From assembly GCA_934271235.1 (NCBI GenBank), contig CAKQQT010000004.1, positions 62,001 to 126,000 of the forward strand: a stretch of DNA of 64,000 bases, written 5' to 3'. Position numbers and translations under genes: made by a program. This DNA is from an uncultured Clostridia bacterium (GTDB lineage Bacteria; Bacillota; Clostridia; Peptostreptococcales; Anaerovoracaceae). The notes under the pieces were generated by a model that had not been told where the DNA came from, made no database searches, and worked only from the letters and a program-made list of their open reading frames with translations. This document shows, piece by piece, positions 40,695-50,218 of this stretch (position 1 is the stretch's first letter; every line of letters starts with the position of its first letter).

Positions 40695-40973
40695 TCAGTT
40701 TTTCTTTCTTTTTACGATATAGATTCCCCATGCCAGCATGTAACCGAGCAACACTGCTCCTGCAACCCATAAACACATGGCGGCACGAAATTCCCATCCC
40801 AAATAAGGATGTCCCGGTTTCATGACAATCTCATACAGCGCACCGCTGAAAGGCGCGATTTCCAGTATGGCGAAAGACAAATACCGCACTTTACTGTAAC
40901 GTCCCCTCAAATGGAACAGAATCACGCATTGTATCGTCATCGCGCCTACAAAGCAAAGTATCAATAGTGGCAT
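40695..40973 (-). CDS. Small membrane protein
   Basis: 92 residues from ATG 40973 (GGGAGAGG upstream). Three hydrophobic segments (about 1-20, 33-50, 62-85) with a basic C-terminus KRKKN. No family recognised. It precedes mnmM by 68 bp and is probably co-transcribed. Confidence 0.6.
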   Translation of the reverse strand: MPLLILCFVGAMTIQCVILFHLRGRYSKVRYLSFAILEIAPFSGALYEIVMKPGHPYLGWEFRAAMCLWVAGAVLLGYMLAWGIYIVKRKKN

Positions 40974-41045
40974 ATTTCCTCTCCCTTTACGCATCATTAT
41001 TCATTGAAATCATTATGCCATACAAAGTGAATTCCGTAAAGGACT

Positions 41046-41082
41046 AAAAGAGCGCACAATAAAATTCAAGATTTCTGTGCGC
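41046..41082 (-). terminator. Probable terminator of the PyrK-like gene
   Basis: On the minus strand GCGCACA/TGTGCGC with an inner AAAT/ATTT pairing is followed by TCTTTTAG. The rest of 40998-41184 shows no recognised gene; a 35-codon plus-strand frame there has no ribosome binding site. Confidence 0.5.
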
Positions 41083-41184
41083 ATACGGCACTCATGGATG
41101 AAGTCGCCTCGAAAGGTGCTTTTGTCGTTATTCCGGAAACATCTCAAACGTTATTCTCGAAAATAGGAAAAACGAATGTTTCTC

Positions 41185-42264
41185 TTATCTTGCTATAGAT
41201 ACTATCTGTGCGCACTTGCATTTTCGCACCGTCACGCCGTCGCCATCTGTCTCGCTGCAGGCGCCGCAGATGCCGATGCCGCAGCAGATGTTGGCATGGT
41301 TCGGCAGCAGCAGGCAGCGCCCCTGCGCCTGCCATGCATGCGAGGCAGATGTGCAGCTGCAGGAACCGCTCGCGTGCTGCGCGGCGCAGCCTATGGTGCA
41401 GCACGCGGTAAAGGCTTTTTTTGCCTGTGCAGTGTAGTACGGCGAGGCCAGGAACAAGGTCTGCTTGCTTTCGCGGAACATAGCGACTGCTTTCGGCATT
41501 TCGGATATCAAGCGGATCGGCTGCCATGAAACCTTTTCTCCGCTCTCGGTCCGCAGATAGTCCGCGAGGAATTCCGCAGTCAGCTTGTCAGCATCGATCA
41601 GCAGGGTCAGTTTTGACAGATCCCAACGATCGATCACATTGACAAACGGCGCGAGGGCGGTCCCTTTGGCGATGACCAGCAGCGGCGCTGCCGCATCCAA
41701 AGCGCCGCTGCCCAAATGCGTCAGGCCGCCGTAAAAAGGGCCGCGGATCCGCCAGGGCGCAAGTCCGTTTTGCAGGAGCGCCCGGCTTTTGGGGCCGGCC
41801 GGCTGCAGCGCGATCTCGATGCGGCCGCTGCCTTCCTCGCATGCCGCGGATGCAGGGGCGGCAGTGTCTTGTATCGCCGTATCTCCGCGGTCGCGCAGCG
41901 CGCTCTTTGCGGTATAGGTGCTGCGCAGGACGGACAGGGGGATCTGCCATCCTAAGCTTTCCACGATGAGATACGTGCCGAGCGCGCGGCAGCTCTGTGC
42001 AAGGCCGCGCGGCACAGACAGAGTCACCGCCGACAGGTGCGGGGCGTATTCCCGCACTGCAAGGATCGGCGCTTCATAACTCTGCGGTCCCGCCTGCCTT
42101 TGCCCTCCCTGCTGCAGCCAAACCGTATAAGGGCAGCTCCCGCGCCAGTTTTCTCCGCAAGCGCACACGCCGTCCCGGCTCATGCGGCAGGTATAGCACT
42201 GTCCGGCTTCCATTAACACGCACGGGCATTTTTCGGTGCCCGCATCCACACATCGATATTCCAT
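41185..42264 (-). CDS. PyrK-like FAD/2Fe-2S electron-transfer protein
   Basis: 359 residues from ATG 42264 (AAAGGGAATGG upstream). An unusual N-terminal Cys-rich segment (CPCVLMEAGQCYTCRMSRDG then CACGENWRGSCPY) precedes a ferredoxin-reductase-like FAD/NAD domain. The C-terminal 2Fe-2S site is CCGIGICGACSETDGDG with a later Cys, as in PyrK (CxxxxC-x2-C). PyrK relatives link NADH to dihydroorotate dehydrogenase or sulfide dehydrogenase. No pyrD is adjacent, so the partner here is unknown. Confidence 0.75.
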   Translation of the reverse strand: MEYRCVDAGTEKCPCVLMEAGQCYTCRMSRDGVCACGENWRGSCPYTVWLQQGGQRQAGPQSYEAPILAVREYAPHLSAVTLSVPRGLAQSCRALGTYLIVESLGWQIPLSVLRSTYTAKSALRDRGDTAIQDTAAPASAACEEGSGRIEIALQPAGPKSRALLQNGLAPWRIRGPFYGGLTHLGSGALDAAAPLLVIAKGTALAPFVNVIDRWDLSKLTLLIDADKLTAEFLADYLRTESGEKVSWQPIRLISEMPKAVAMFRESKQTLFLASPYYTAQAKKAFTACCTIGCAAQHASGSCSCTSASHAWQAQGRCLLLPNHANICCGIGICGACSETDGDGVTVRKCKCAQIVSIAR

Positions 42265-42346
42265 TTTTCCATTCCCTTTCCTTTTGACACCGTTTGATGC
42301 CGTTTTCACTTCCGCGCGGCATGCGGCCCGCTGATCCGGGCTGCGG

Positions 42347-43273
42347 CTATGAGGCCGATTTCTCCGCGGCGGCAGTCACCGCGAAGCCGTAGTCCAGCAT
42401 CGCGTAAGCATCCTGAAACCAGTTTCCGTCCCGCAGCACAACCGCGATCAGAGAGACCCCGTTCCGGGTCGCCGATGCAGTCAGCGTCCGGCCTGAAGCC
42501 TTGGTAAAGCCGATCTTCACACCATCGCCGCCCTCATACTGGTGTACAGTCTTATTTTTGTTGTAGAAGTTCCGCTCGTTCTCGGTGCTCTGCCAGCTCG
42601 GCACCGCGACGATCTTTCGGAAATCTTCCCGCTGCATAGCAGCCGCCGCGATCACGGCCAAATCTTTCGCCGTCGTATAATGGTTCTCATCAAACAATCC
42701 GCAGGCGTTGGTAAAATGCGTGCCGGTGCAGCCGAGTTCTTCTGCTTTTTGGTTCATCATCACCACAAAATTCTGCAGACTGCCGCCGATGCAGATCGCG
42801 GCCGCGGTCGCCGCGTCGTTCCCGGACTGCAGCATCATGCCGTACAGCAGTTCTTCCACGCTGATCTCCTCTCCGGCTTTGAGATAGATGGAAGAACCCT
42901 CCAGCCCGGCTGCCTCTGCCGGAACGATCACACGGCTGTCCGGGCCTAAGGACAGACGGTCCAAAGTTTCCAATACGATCAGCGCCGTCATGATCTTGGT
43001 GGTGCTGGCCGGGTACAGCCGTTTTTCCGCGTCTTTTTCAAACAAAACCTCTCCGGTCTGCGCATGGATCAGAACCGCGCCTGCCGCGGACACCGTTGGC
43101 GCAGGTGCGCTGCAAGCGGTTTCCTGCGGTCCTTTTGCCGGCGGATGCAGCTCATTTTCATCCACACGTACAGCGGGACCGAAATAATCCGCCAAACCTC
43201 CCAACAGGCCAAATGTCAGTGCCAACACCAGCAGCAGGGGGATCTTCCTGCGTAATATCTTTTCTTTCATCAT
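42347..43273 (-). CDS. D-alanyl-D-alanine carboxypeptidase (PBP5/DacF family)
   Basis: 308 residues. An N-terminal anchor/signal helix (LLLVLALTFGLLGGL), then the serine-peptidase motifs: STTK (Ser90, Lys93), SGN (150-152) and KIG (253-255, usually KTG). These enzymes remove the terminal D-Ala of peptidoglycan stem peptides outside the cell. The C-terminal beta domain of PBP5 is missing, so the protein is at the short end of the family. Confidence 0.88.
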   Translation of the reverse strand: MMKEKILRRKIPLLLVLALTFGLLGGLADYFGPAVRVDENELHPPAKGPQETACSAPAPTVSAAGAVLIHAQTGEVLFEKDAEKRLYPASTTKIMTALIVLETLDRLSLGPDSRVIVPAEAAGLEGSSIYLKAGEEISVEELLYGMMLQSGNDAATAAAICIGGSLQNFVVMMNQKAEELGCTGTHFTNACGLFDENHYTTAKDLAVIAAAAMQREDFRKIVAVPSWQSTENERNFYNKNKTVHQYEGGDGVKIGFTKASGRTLTASATRNGVSLIAVVLRDGNWFQDAYAMLDYGFAVTAAAEKSAS

Positions 43274-43357
43274 ATTAAAAAACTCCTAAGAACAGTTTAC
43301 TTGCTCTTCGGAGTTTTATGACTGGCTTCGCTTCTCGGCTTGCCCTATTTTTTAAGC

Positions 43358-43960
43358 TTAAAACTCGATCGTCATCTGACCTGCCGCAACCGGATCGTTT
43401 TCATCTTCCGCGTGATCGGCTTCGGTATCGACCTGCATCACACCTTCGATATCATCGATCTCCGGCAGTTCTTTTATCGATGTGAAACCGAAATTTTTGA
43501 GGAAAGTATCGGTGGTCCCATATAAGATCGGCCTGCCGATCGCGTTCGACCGGCCGACTTCACAGACCAGCTCTTTCTTTGCCAGTCCTTCAATGACCCG
43601 ATCACACTTGATGCCTCGGATCGCCTCGATCTCGCCCTTTGTCACCGGCTGTTTGTAAGCGATGATCGCCAGTACCTCCAGCGCGGACTGCGATAATCGT
43701 TTGGTTTTGACCGGAGTGCACAGCCGTTCGATATAATCGGCGTTTTCCTCCGTTGTTGCGAACTGAAACGCGCCGTTCACCTCGCGGATGCGGATGCCTC
43801 GGCCTTCCTGCTCGTATTCTTCCTGCAGTTCTTTGAAGCAGTCGTAAGCTTCCTGTCTGCTGATATTGCATACATCTGCCGCTGTCTTGACATCCAGCGG
43901 CTGCCCCCAGACAAACAGCATGGATTCAAATGCAGACTTTAGATTCTTTTTACTTGTCAT
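43358..43960 (-). CDS. scpB: Segregation and condensation protein B
   Basis: 200 residues from ATG 43960, which overlaps the scpA stop by 11 bp. Two winged-helix domains; LSQSALEVLAIIAYKQPVTK followed by IEAIRGI is the family hallmark, as is GRPILYGTT. It forms the SMC-ScpA-ScpB complex that compacts and separates chromosomes. A longer frame into scpA is a shadow. Confidence 0.94.
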   Translation of the reverse strand: MTSKKNLKSAFESMLFVWGQPLDVKTAADVCNISRQEAYDCFKELQEEYEQEGRGIRIREVNGAFQFATTEENADYIERLCTPVKTKRLSQSALEVLAIIAYKQPVTKGEIEAIRGIKCDRVIEGLAKKELVCEVGRSNAIGRPILYGTTDTFLKNFGFTSIKELPEIDDIEGVMQVDTEADHAEDENDPVAAGQMTIEF

Positions 43961-44855
43961 CTCTTTCTTCCGCCTCTCCTGTGATCTGTGCATTCCGCCG
44001 CTCGTCCGGCCCCGATGTGATCTGTGCCGGCTGTGCGGAGAACGCTTCTCCGCTGTCATTGCCCTCACCTGCAGCATCGGCTGCGGCCGCGTAGCTTTCC
44101 AACACGGTATCTTCGTTGATCCGCTCGCCTGCGGACACCGAAATATCGCCGTAGTTCGTCTGCTGCTCAACGCGGATCACGCGTTCTTTGGCCATTTCCA
44201 AAAGAGACAGGAACGTGACAACAATGTCATAGCGATCTTTTTTATTCCGGATCAGTTCTTTGAAACTGAAGACTTGTCCGATCTTTCGGCGCACAGCCTT
44301 GAGGATCAGATGCATCCGCTTTTCCATAGAAGCGCGTTCTCGCTCGACGCGCTCGTAATGCTTCTTTACCGCCTCAACCTTATGTTTTTTCTCAATAAAC
44401 AGGCGGAACGCAGCCGCAAACTGCTTGAGATCCAAGCTGAGATACTCATCCGGATTTTCCAGATAGACCGAAATATCCTCCTGCGGTTTTTCAAAAATAT
44501 GCAGACCGGCTTCTTCACGTTCTTCCAGCATCTGCGCAGCCTGCTTGAAGCGTTTGTATTCCAGCAGGCGTTCTACCAGTTCCGTCCGCGGATCTTCTTC
44601 CGTCAATGCGGCGTCTTCCTGAGATGCTCGCGGCAGGATCATCTTCGACTTGATCTCGATCAAAGACGCCGCCAGCACCATGAATTCCGTCGCGACCGCG
44701 ATGCTGCGCTCTTTCATAGCTTGGATATATTCCAGATACTGCTTGGTGATCTGGCTGATCTGAATATCGTAAATGCTCATTTCGGCAGTCTCGATCAGGT
44801 AGACCAGAAGGTCAAACGGTCCCTCAAAGGACTGCAGTCTAACTTTATAGCTCAT
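43950..44855 (-). CDS. scpA: Segregation and condensation protein A (kleisin)
   Basis: 301 residues. The N-terminal [20 protein letters not shown] and [19 protein letters not shown] are diagnostic. The C-terminal 50 residues are an extended acidic tail. The start overlaps the mtnA stop (ATGA), so mtnA-scpA-scpB are translationally coupled. Confidence 0.93.
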   Translation of the reverse strand: MSYKVRLQSFEGPFDLLVYLIETAEMSIYDIQISQITKQYLEYIQAMKERSIAVATEFMVLAASLIEIKSKMILPRASQEDAALTEEDPRTELVERLLEYKRFKQAAQMLEEREEAGLHIFEKPQEDISVYLENPDEYLSLDLKQFAAAFRLFIEKKHKVEAVKKHYERVERERASMEKRMHLILKAVRRKIGQVFSFKELIRNKKDRYDIVVTFLSLLEMAKERVIRVEQQTNYGDISVSAGERINEDTVLESYAAAADAAGEGNDSGEAFSAQPAQITSGPDERRNAQITGEAEERDDK

Positions 44856-45958
44856 TCTCCCATTAACTTTCTTAGATTTACATCATACGGTGGCCGGACG
44901 ATCCCTTTTTCGGTAATGACCGCCGTAATGTATCGGTGATCCGTCACATCAAAGGACGGATTATAGGTTTTCACTCCCACCGGAGCCATCGGTTTTTCAT
45001 ACCACATTTCATAAATTTCTTCGCCCTTGCGCAGCTCGATCGGAATGTCCGCGCCGGTCGGCGTTTCCAGATCGATCGTGGAGGTCGGCACGTACATATA
45101 GAATGGGATGCCGTACTCCTTTGCCAGGATCGCCACTCCGGAAGTTCCGATCTTATTCGCGCCGTCACCGTTCGCCGCCATGCGGTCACAGCCGACGACC
45201 ACCGCGTCGATCCAGCCGTTCTTCATCACGATGGACGCCATATTATCACAGATCAGCGTCACATCCACGCCGGACTTGTGCAGCTCCCAACTCGTCAATC
45301 TGGCTCCCTGCAGCAGCGGGCGCGTTTCATCCGCGAACACATGGAAATCATACCCGCGCTCCTGTCCCAGATAGATCGGCGCCAGGCAGGTTCCGTATTT
45401 CGCGGTCGCAATCGTACCGGCATTGCAGTGCGTCAGGATCCCCATTCCCGGTTTCAGCAGCGACAGACCGTATTCGCCCATCGCGTAGCAGGACGCCTCA
45501 TCCTCTTTACGGATCTTCTCTGCTTCATCCAAAAGCAGCAGCTTGGCGTCGTCCACCTGATCTCCCGCGCAGTGATCGCAGGTGCAGAGGAATCCGTCCG
45601 CCGCGTTGTCGAACGCGCGGATGTATTTATCCAACATATCCTCGCAGCGTTTCAGCGCCCAAGAAAGATTGACCGCCGTTGGTCTGGCACTGTTCAGATA
45701 CGCGCTCGTTTCCCTAACATATTCCCGGAATTCCTTGACTCTGGTCCCCGCGAAATCCCGCGTCGCGACGTACAGCCCATAAGCCGCCGCCACGCCGATC
45801 GCCGGCGCGCCGCGCACTTTGAGATGATAGATCGCATCCCAAATATCTTCCTTCGTCTGTACCTCGATATAAACTTCCTCTCCCGGCAGCTTCGTCTGAT
45901 CCAGGATCAAAAGGCGATCCTCTTCAAACTTCACCGGTGCGATATCAAAAACCTCCAT
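44852..45958 (-). CDS. mtnA: S-methyl-5-thioribose-1-phosphate isomerase
   Basis: 368 residues; AGAGGAAAG before [34 protein letters not shown] (with the catalytic Cys near it) and [19 protein letters not shown] are the MtnA signatures, with the active-site Asp in GCDR. It isomerises MTR-1-P to MTRu-1-P in the methionine salvage pathway. No other mtn gene is nearby. Confidence 0.94.
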   Translation of the reverse strand: MEVFDIAPVKFEEDRLLILDQTKLPGEEVYIEVQTKEDIWDAIYHLKVRGAPAIGVAAAYGLYVATRDFAGTRVKEFREYVRETSAYLNSARPTAVNLSWALKRCEDMLDKYIRAFDNAADGFLCTCDHCAGDQVDDAKLLLLDEAEKIRKEDEASCYAMGEYGLSLLKPGMGILTHCNAGTIATAKYGTCLAPIYLGQERGYDFHVFADETRPLLQGARLTSWELHKSGVDVTLICDNMASIVMKNGWIDAVVVGCDRMAANGDGANKIGTSGVAILAKEYGIPFYMYVPTSTIDLETPTGADIPIELRKGEEIYEMWYEKPMAPVGVKTYNPSFDVTDHRYITAVITEKGIVRPPYDVNLRKLMGE

Positions 45959-46109
45959 TTTCTTTCCTCTTTTCCGTTTTCTATTCGATCGTTCTCTTTT
46001 TTCGGGCAGATCCGTTCCTCGGGAAAATCCGCTTTCTCAAGAAAATCCGCGTGTCCTTCTTTGCTCCGTCCCGCACGTTCCGCTCTGCCCCGCGCAGCCT
46101 GCCGCCGCG

Positions 46110-47186
46110 CTAGCCGTAAAGCACGCTGAACGTCTGGCTGCTTGCCACATCGATCAGGAACTGCAGATACGTGCCGTGATCAATGATCGGTTCGCCGCTG
46201 TAGAGACTGATACAGCCGGCGATCTCTTCAAACGGCGGTGCGTCCATCAGCGTTAAGCCCAGAAGCCAAGCATTTTCATAATCCGTATTCTGCCAGTAAA
46301 CCTCGTCGTATCCTTCGCTGAGATAGGTGATCGCCGCCTCTGCCGAATCCAGACCCAACGTCACCGCTAATTGCTGCGTATAGGTCTCGTCATCCTCCGG
46401 CAGATAAACCATGTCATCGATGACCGTGTCTTGATTCTGCGCGGCCTCGCTGTAATCCAGCCAGCCGTCATAATCGTAATCGGAAACCTTATCATACAGC
46501 AGCTGATCCACCTCATACACCGTATTGTAGTAGACATCTTCGGCGCTGACCTCCGGCCCATTAAAAATCGTATCATAATCCGGTTCGCTGCTTTCACAGG
46601 AAGAGATCAAGGACGGCACGAGCGCTATCAGCGCCACGATGATGCCGACTACCGTTTTAAGCGTCTTCCCATCGTCCGCCGATGTATTGAAAGACCTGAC
46701 TGTCGATTGGCCGCTCCTGCGCGCGCCCTCGACATCGTTCACCAAGCGCTGTCCGCCCGCGCTTTTGCGGCTTCGGTTCTGCGAACCGTTCCAGTCCGTA
46801 TTTTCACGCCGATCATTGCGGTGGCTGTGACTGCCCTCCGGATGCGAAAGCGCACTTCCTGCGCTCTGTTTGACCCGCTCCGCCGCAGCCTTCATCTGCC
46901 CGCTGAGATTCCCCAAAAAGCTGTCCGCCGTTTCCGCGATCTCCATATCATCCTTGCGCCGTTCATGACGCGCCAGCTTCTGATGGTCGCTGACCGGCAC
47001 CGCGCCGCCGGAAACCACACTGTAAGCATATTTCAGTTCCCGCATCTTGCGATCCGCATATTCACGCTCATCTGCGTAGTCCGAAGACTTGAGTCTTTTC
47101 ATCCGCTCGTTGTACGCGCGATCCATCTGCGCCCTTGAAGCTCCCGGCTGCACACCCAGAATTCTGTAATAATCCGATCGATCCAT
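46110..47186 (-). CDS. Membrane protein with degenerate J-domain
   Basis: 358 residues; AAGGAAGGG before ATG. Residues 3-60 resemble a DnaJ J-domain (DYYRILGVQPGASRAQMDRA then YADRKMRELKYAYSVVSG), but the HPD tripeptide needed to stimulate DnaK is absent. A polar, charged linker (about 75-170) leads to one membrane helix (KTVVGIIVALIALVPSLI, about 175-192) and an acidic, Tyr-rich exterior domain. The order resembles proteins that place a J-like module under the membrane. Function unknown. Confidence 0.7.
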   Translation of the reverse strand: MDRSDYYRILGVQPGASRAQMDRAYNERMKRLKSSDYADEREYADRKMRELKYAYSVVSGGAVPVSDHQKLARHERRKDDMEIAETADSFLGNLSGQMKAAAERVKQSAGSALSHPEGSHSHRNDRRENTDWNGSQNRSRKSAGGQRLVNDVEGARRSGQSTVRSFNTSADDGKTLKTVVGIIVALIALVPSLISSCESSEPDYDTIFNGPEVSAEDVYYNTVYEVDQLLYDKVSDYDYDGWLDYSEAAQNQDTVIDDMVYLPEDDETYTQQLAVTLGLDSAEAAITYLSEGYDEVYWQNTDYENAWLLGLTLMDAPPFEEIAGCISLYSGEPIIDHGTYLQFLIDVASSQTFSVLYG

Positions 47187-47437
47187 AATCCCTTCCTTTG
47201 CTCTGTCTGTAGCTGCAAACTATCAGGTTCAGTATACCACAAACAGCTGACAAAAGGAACCGTCTTCTTCTTGCTATTTGGATTTCTTTCCACTATAATG
47301 AGGTTAAACGAAGCCTGCGCGTCCTGCAAAAGCTTCCTGCATAATTTTCCTGCCGATCGATAAGATGTTTCTTGGGAACCGTTCTTCGGATCCCGGCAGA
47401 CCTTTCTGCTTCATCTTTCACTCCCGGAGGAAAATCT

Positions 47438-48682
47438 ATGCGTCTTGTGTTTTTCGTATGCGCGGTGGTATTTTCGGTCTGGCTGACCTTTGGCAGCCTC
47501 GGCCCCCTGCTCAGCCGCATCATGGAAGCGGGCATCGACTGGTGGATCGCGCTGCTTGACCATATCCTGCAGCGGGTGGGAACGGCACCGATGCTGCAGG
47601 ATCTCATCATCTGCGGCGTCTGCACCGGCGTCGGCAGTGTCCTGACCTTCGTGCCGATCATCGCGGTCCTGTTTTTCTGCCTTGCCTGCTGGGAAAGCAG
47701 CGGCGCGCTTGCCGTGCTTTCGCGCGTGCTGGACCGACCTCTGCAAAAACTCGGCCTTTCCGGAGCCTGCGCCATGCCGCTTTTGCTCGGCTTCGGCTGC
47801 TCAGTACCGGCCGTCATGGAAGCGGAGCGGCTCCCAACGCATGGTCAGATGCGGCGAACGGTTTTTTTGATCCCGTTCCTGTCCTGCAATGCCAAACTGC
47901 CGCTGTACACCATGCTCGCTGCCGTTTTTTTCGGAAAGTACCGGTTCCTGCTGATCACCACGCTGTACCTGACCGGTATCCTGCTCGGCGTCATACTGCT
48001 GCGACTGCGTACGCGGCTGCTGCCGATGCAGCATGAGCATGCATGCAGCCCCAACGGCCGCAATGCCCCGCGTCCATACCTCATGCAAGGCTGCTCCTGT
48101 TCCATGGCAAACGCAAAACTGCCGCATGACATCCGACTGCGGCCGCCTTGCTTCTCCGCCGCCTGTGCGCAGGCGTGGGAAAACAGCAAAGCTTACATAC
48201 AAAAGATCTTCACCGTCGTGCTCTTGACCAGCAGCGCGATCTGGTTTTTGGAACATTTTACGCCTGCACTGACGCCGGCTGCCGTTCCGCAGGAAAGCCT
48301 TCTGGCGACCATCGGCCGAGTGATTGCTCCGCTCTTTGCGCCGCTCGGCTTCGGTGACTGGCGCGCCGCCGCGGCACTCCTGACCGGACTCTCCGCCAAA
48401 GAAGCGATCGTCAGCACACTGGCGGTCCTATCAGAAGCCCAGACTCCGCCGCAGACCCTTGATGAAATGCTGACGCAGATGTTCACACCGCTTTCGGCTT
48501 TCAGCTTTGCGGTGTTCTGCCTGCTTTATATGCCCTGCATCGCGACTCTGGCCGCCGTCAAAAAAGCACTCGGCGGCTTTCGTTGGGCACTCGCCGCGCT
48601 CCTTACGCAAACGGCGCTCGCATGGCTCGCCGCCTGCCTCATCTGGCAAACCGGTTCCGTCCTGCTGCGTTTTTTCGGTTGA
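47438..48682 (+). CDS. FeoB-like permease lacking the G domain
   Basis: 414 residues from ATG 47438 (CGGAGG upstream). It contains the FeoB membrane part only: first Gate LLLGFGCSVPAVMEAERLPT, FLSCNAKLPLYTML, second Gate GFGDWRAAAALLTGLSAKEA and LLYMPCIATLAAVKKALGG. All FeoB GTPase motifs (G1, G3, G4) are absent, and there is no FeoA. A Cys/His-containing insert (MQHEHACSPNGRNAPRP then QGCSCSM) sits between the two gates. It may be a GTP-independent Fe(II) or other metal channel, or depend on the FeoAB at 34.9 kb. Confidence 0.8.
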   Translation: MRLVFFVCAVVFSVWLTFGSLGPLLSRIMEAGIDWWIALLDHILQRVGTAPMLQDLIICGVCTGVGSVLTFVPIIAVLFFCLACWESSGALAVLSRVLDRPLQKLGLSGACAMPLLLGFGCSVPAVMEAERLPTHGQMRRTVFLIPFLSCNAKLPLYTMLAAVFFGKYRFLLITTLYLTGILLGVILLRLRTRLLPMQHEHACSPNGRNAPRPYLMQGCSCSMANAKLPHDIRLRPPCFSAACAQAWENSKAYIQKIFTVVLLTSSAIWFLEHFTPALTPAAVPQESLLATIGRVIAPLFAPLGFGDWRAAAALLTGLSAKEAIVSTLAVLSEAQTPPQTLDEMLTQMFTPLSAFSFAVFCLLYMPCIATLAAVKKALGGFRWALAALLTQTALAWLAACLIWQTGSVLLRFFG

Positions 48683-48737
48683 CCCCGGTGCAGTTTCCGA
48701 CACCTGTCCGGTTGTCACTGAGCCGCTTGAATCTGAT

Positions 48738-48767
48738 CCGGGCGAAGCGGCTCCGGGCGAAGCGGCT
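48738..48767 (+). repeat. 15-bp tandem duplication
   Basis: GGGCGAAGCGGCTCC occurs twice in a row just after the FeoB-like gene. Confidence 0.7.
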
Positions 48768-48790
48768 CCGTCCGGGTGCTCGCAGACCGG

Positions 48791-48810
48791 ATGCATAATG
48801 TACTGCTTTT
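48791..48810 (-). repeat. 20-mer dispersed repeat, copy 2
   Basis: Reverse copy of AAAAGCAGTACATTATGCAT. With copy 3 it forms an inverted pair bracketing about 300 bp of non-coding DNA. Confidence 0.75.
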
Positions 48811-48902
48811 TGACGGTTTTTTATAAAATTGCACGCGCTTTCAAAGATCAAAATGATAGATTCTTGTATAAAAGATAAAATTATCCATTTTGACAGGCAT
48901 CT

Positions 48903-48985
48903 TTTTGTCGACTTTTGTCGAAAGTTTGACCTCGGCCTTGCATGTTACTCCGGGAGGAATTTCGGTTTCGACATACTTCGACATC
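48903..48985. promoter_or_regulatory. Cluster of TGTCGAA-like boxes
   Basis: TTTGTCGAC, TTTTGTCGAA, TTCGACATA and TTCGACATC lie in 80 bp, two in each orientation, inside the inverted repeat pair. They match the Spo0A 0A-box core TGTCGAA. No gene is seen between 48683 and 49178. Confidence 0.4.
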
Positions 48986-49078
48986 GTATAACAACTTTCG
49001 CACGGGATCGGTATCCTAAGCACTACGATTTTCCATAGGTTTCCAGCCTATTGCGTTCAAAACCGACAAAAACGCAAA

Positions 49079-49098
49079 AAAAGCAGTACATTATGCAT
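49079..49098 (+). repeat. 20-mer dispersed repeat, copy 3
   Basis: AAAAGCAGTACATTATGCAT, 80 bp upstream of the PhzF-like gene. The match to copy 1 extends to AAACGCAAAA on its 5' side with a 3-bp difference. Confidence 0.75.
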
Positions 49099-49178
49099 AC
49101 GTTTTTTCAAAACGGCAAATGAAAATAAATGAAAATAAATCAAACAACAGTCAAACAACAGAAAGAGAGGTTTTTCAC

Positions 49179-50102
49179 ATGAAATTCTACATTGCAGACG
49201 CATTTACCGAAACGATCTTTGGCGGCAACCCGGCCGGCGTTGTCATTCTTCCGGACGGCAGCGACTTTCCATCTGACGAGATCATGGTCAAGACCGCCGC
49301 AGAACTTCGCTACTCGGAAACTGCCTTTATCAAGCAGCTCTCCGAAAAAGAATTTCAGATCCGTTATTTTACTCCGGCAGCCGAAGTCGATCTCTGCGGT
49401 CACGCGACGATCGCCTCGTTTAAAGTACTCTTGTACGCAGGCGTCATTCATGACAACGACACCTATCGGAATCACACTCTTGCCGGCGACCTGAACATCG
49501 TTGTCAAGGATGGCTTTGTGCTCATGGACATGGCTGCTCCGGTCAAGATCGGCGAGATCGCACAAAAAGACGCGCTGGATGAATTATACAAGATCATGGG
49601 CATTTCTTATGACGAGCAGCTTGCAAAAGGACTGAAACTCCTGCCGCAGCTGATCTCCACAGGTCTGCCGGATATCATGATGCCGGTCATTTCTCTGGCT
49701 GACCTCGAAGCACTGGCACCGGACATGCCTGCCCTGTCCGCGCTCTCCGCACGCTATGAAGTCACCGGTGTACACGCATTTACCCTCGACAAAGCAAGCG
49801 ATACAGACGACGCCCTCTGCCACGCGAGAAACTTCGCGCCGCTCTATGACATCGATGAAGAAGCCGCGACCGGCACCTCCAACGGCGCGCTGACTTACTA
49901 CGGCTACCTCAACGGCTTTGTCAAAGACGGCGACGACTGCAAGATCATCCAGGGCGAAAAAATGCAGCGTCCGTCCCTGATCCTTTCCCATCTGGATGTC
50001 GACTGCAGTGCAGACGGCTGTGAAGACGGCACAGCAGCCTCCTGCCAGATCCAAGTCGGCGGCAGCGCCGTCATCCTTGCCGAAGGCGAGATCCACCTGT
50101 AA
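49179..50102 (+). CDS. PhzF-family isomerase
   Basis: 307 residues from ATG 49179 (AGAGAGG upstream). The diaminopimelate-epimerase-like fold is shown by FGGNPAGVV, the catalytic Glu in LRYSETAFI, FTPAAEVDLCGHATIAS and EAATGTSNGALTYY. PhzF proteins isomerise small metabolites with Glu as acid/base; outside phenazine makers the substrate is usually unknown. Confidence 0.88.
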   Translation: MKFYIADAFTETIFGGNPAGVVILPDGSDFPSDEIMVKTAAELRYSETAFIKQLSEKEFQIRYFTPAAEVDLCGHATIASFKVLLYAGVIHDNDTYRNHTLAGDLNIVVKDGFVLMDMAAPVKIGEIAQKDALDELYKIMGISYDEQLAKGLKLLPQLISTGLPDIMMPVISLADLEALAPDMPALSALSARYEVTGVHAFTLDKASDTDDALCHARNFAPLYDIDEEAATGTSNGALTYYGYLNGFVKDGDDCKIIQGEKMQRPSLILSHLDVDCSADGCEDGTAASCQIQVGGSAVILAEGEIHL

Positions 50103-50218
50103 CACCCCCGCCCGGCAGTGCTTCCTGCCCTTCGGCGAGGCGCTGCCGCAAATGTAAGCGACTGATTGCAGATTCCCCGCATCTTAAGAAATCAATGCAC
50201 AGAAAAAGGAGATACACA

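Noticed and set aside
41090-41200. 35-codon plus-strand peptide (MDEVASKGAFVVIPE...)
   Set aside because: No ribosome binding site or homology recognised, and it overlaps the end of the PyrK-like gene.
48791-49098. MITE-type transposable element
   Set aside because: The 20-bp inverted ends are suggestive, but no target duplication is seen and copy 1 at 14.7 kb is a lone 20-mer without a partner.
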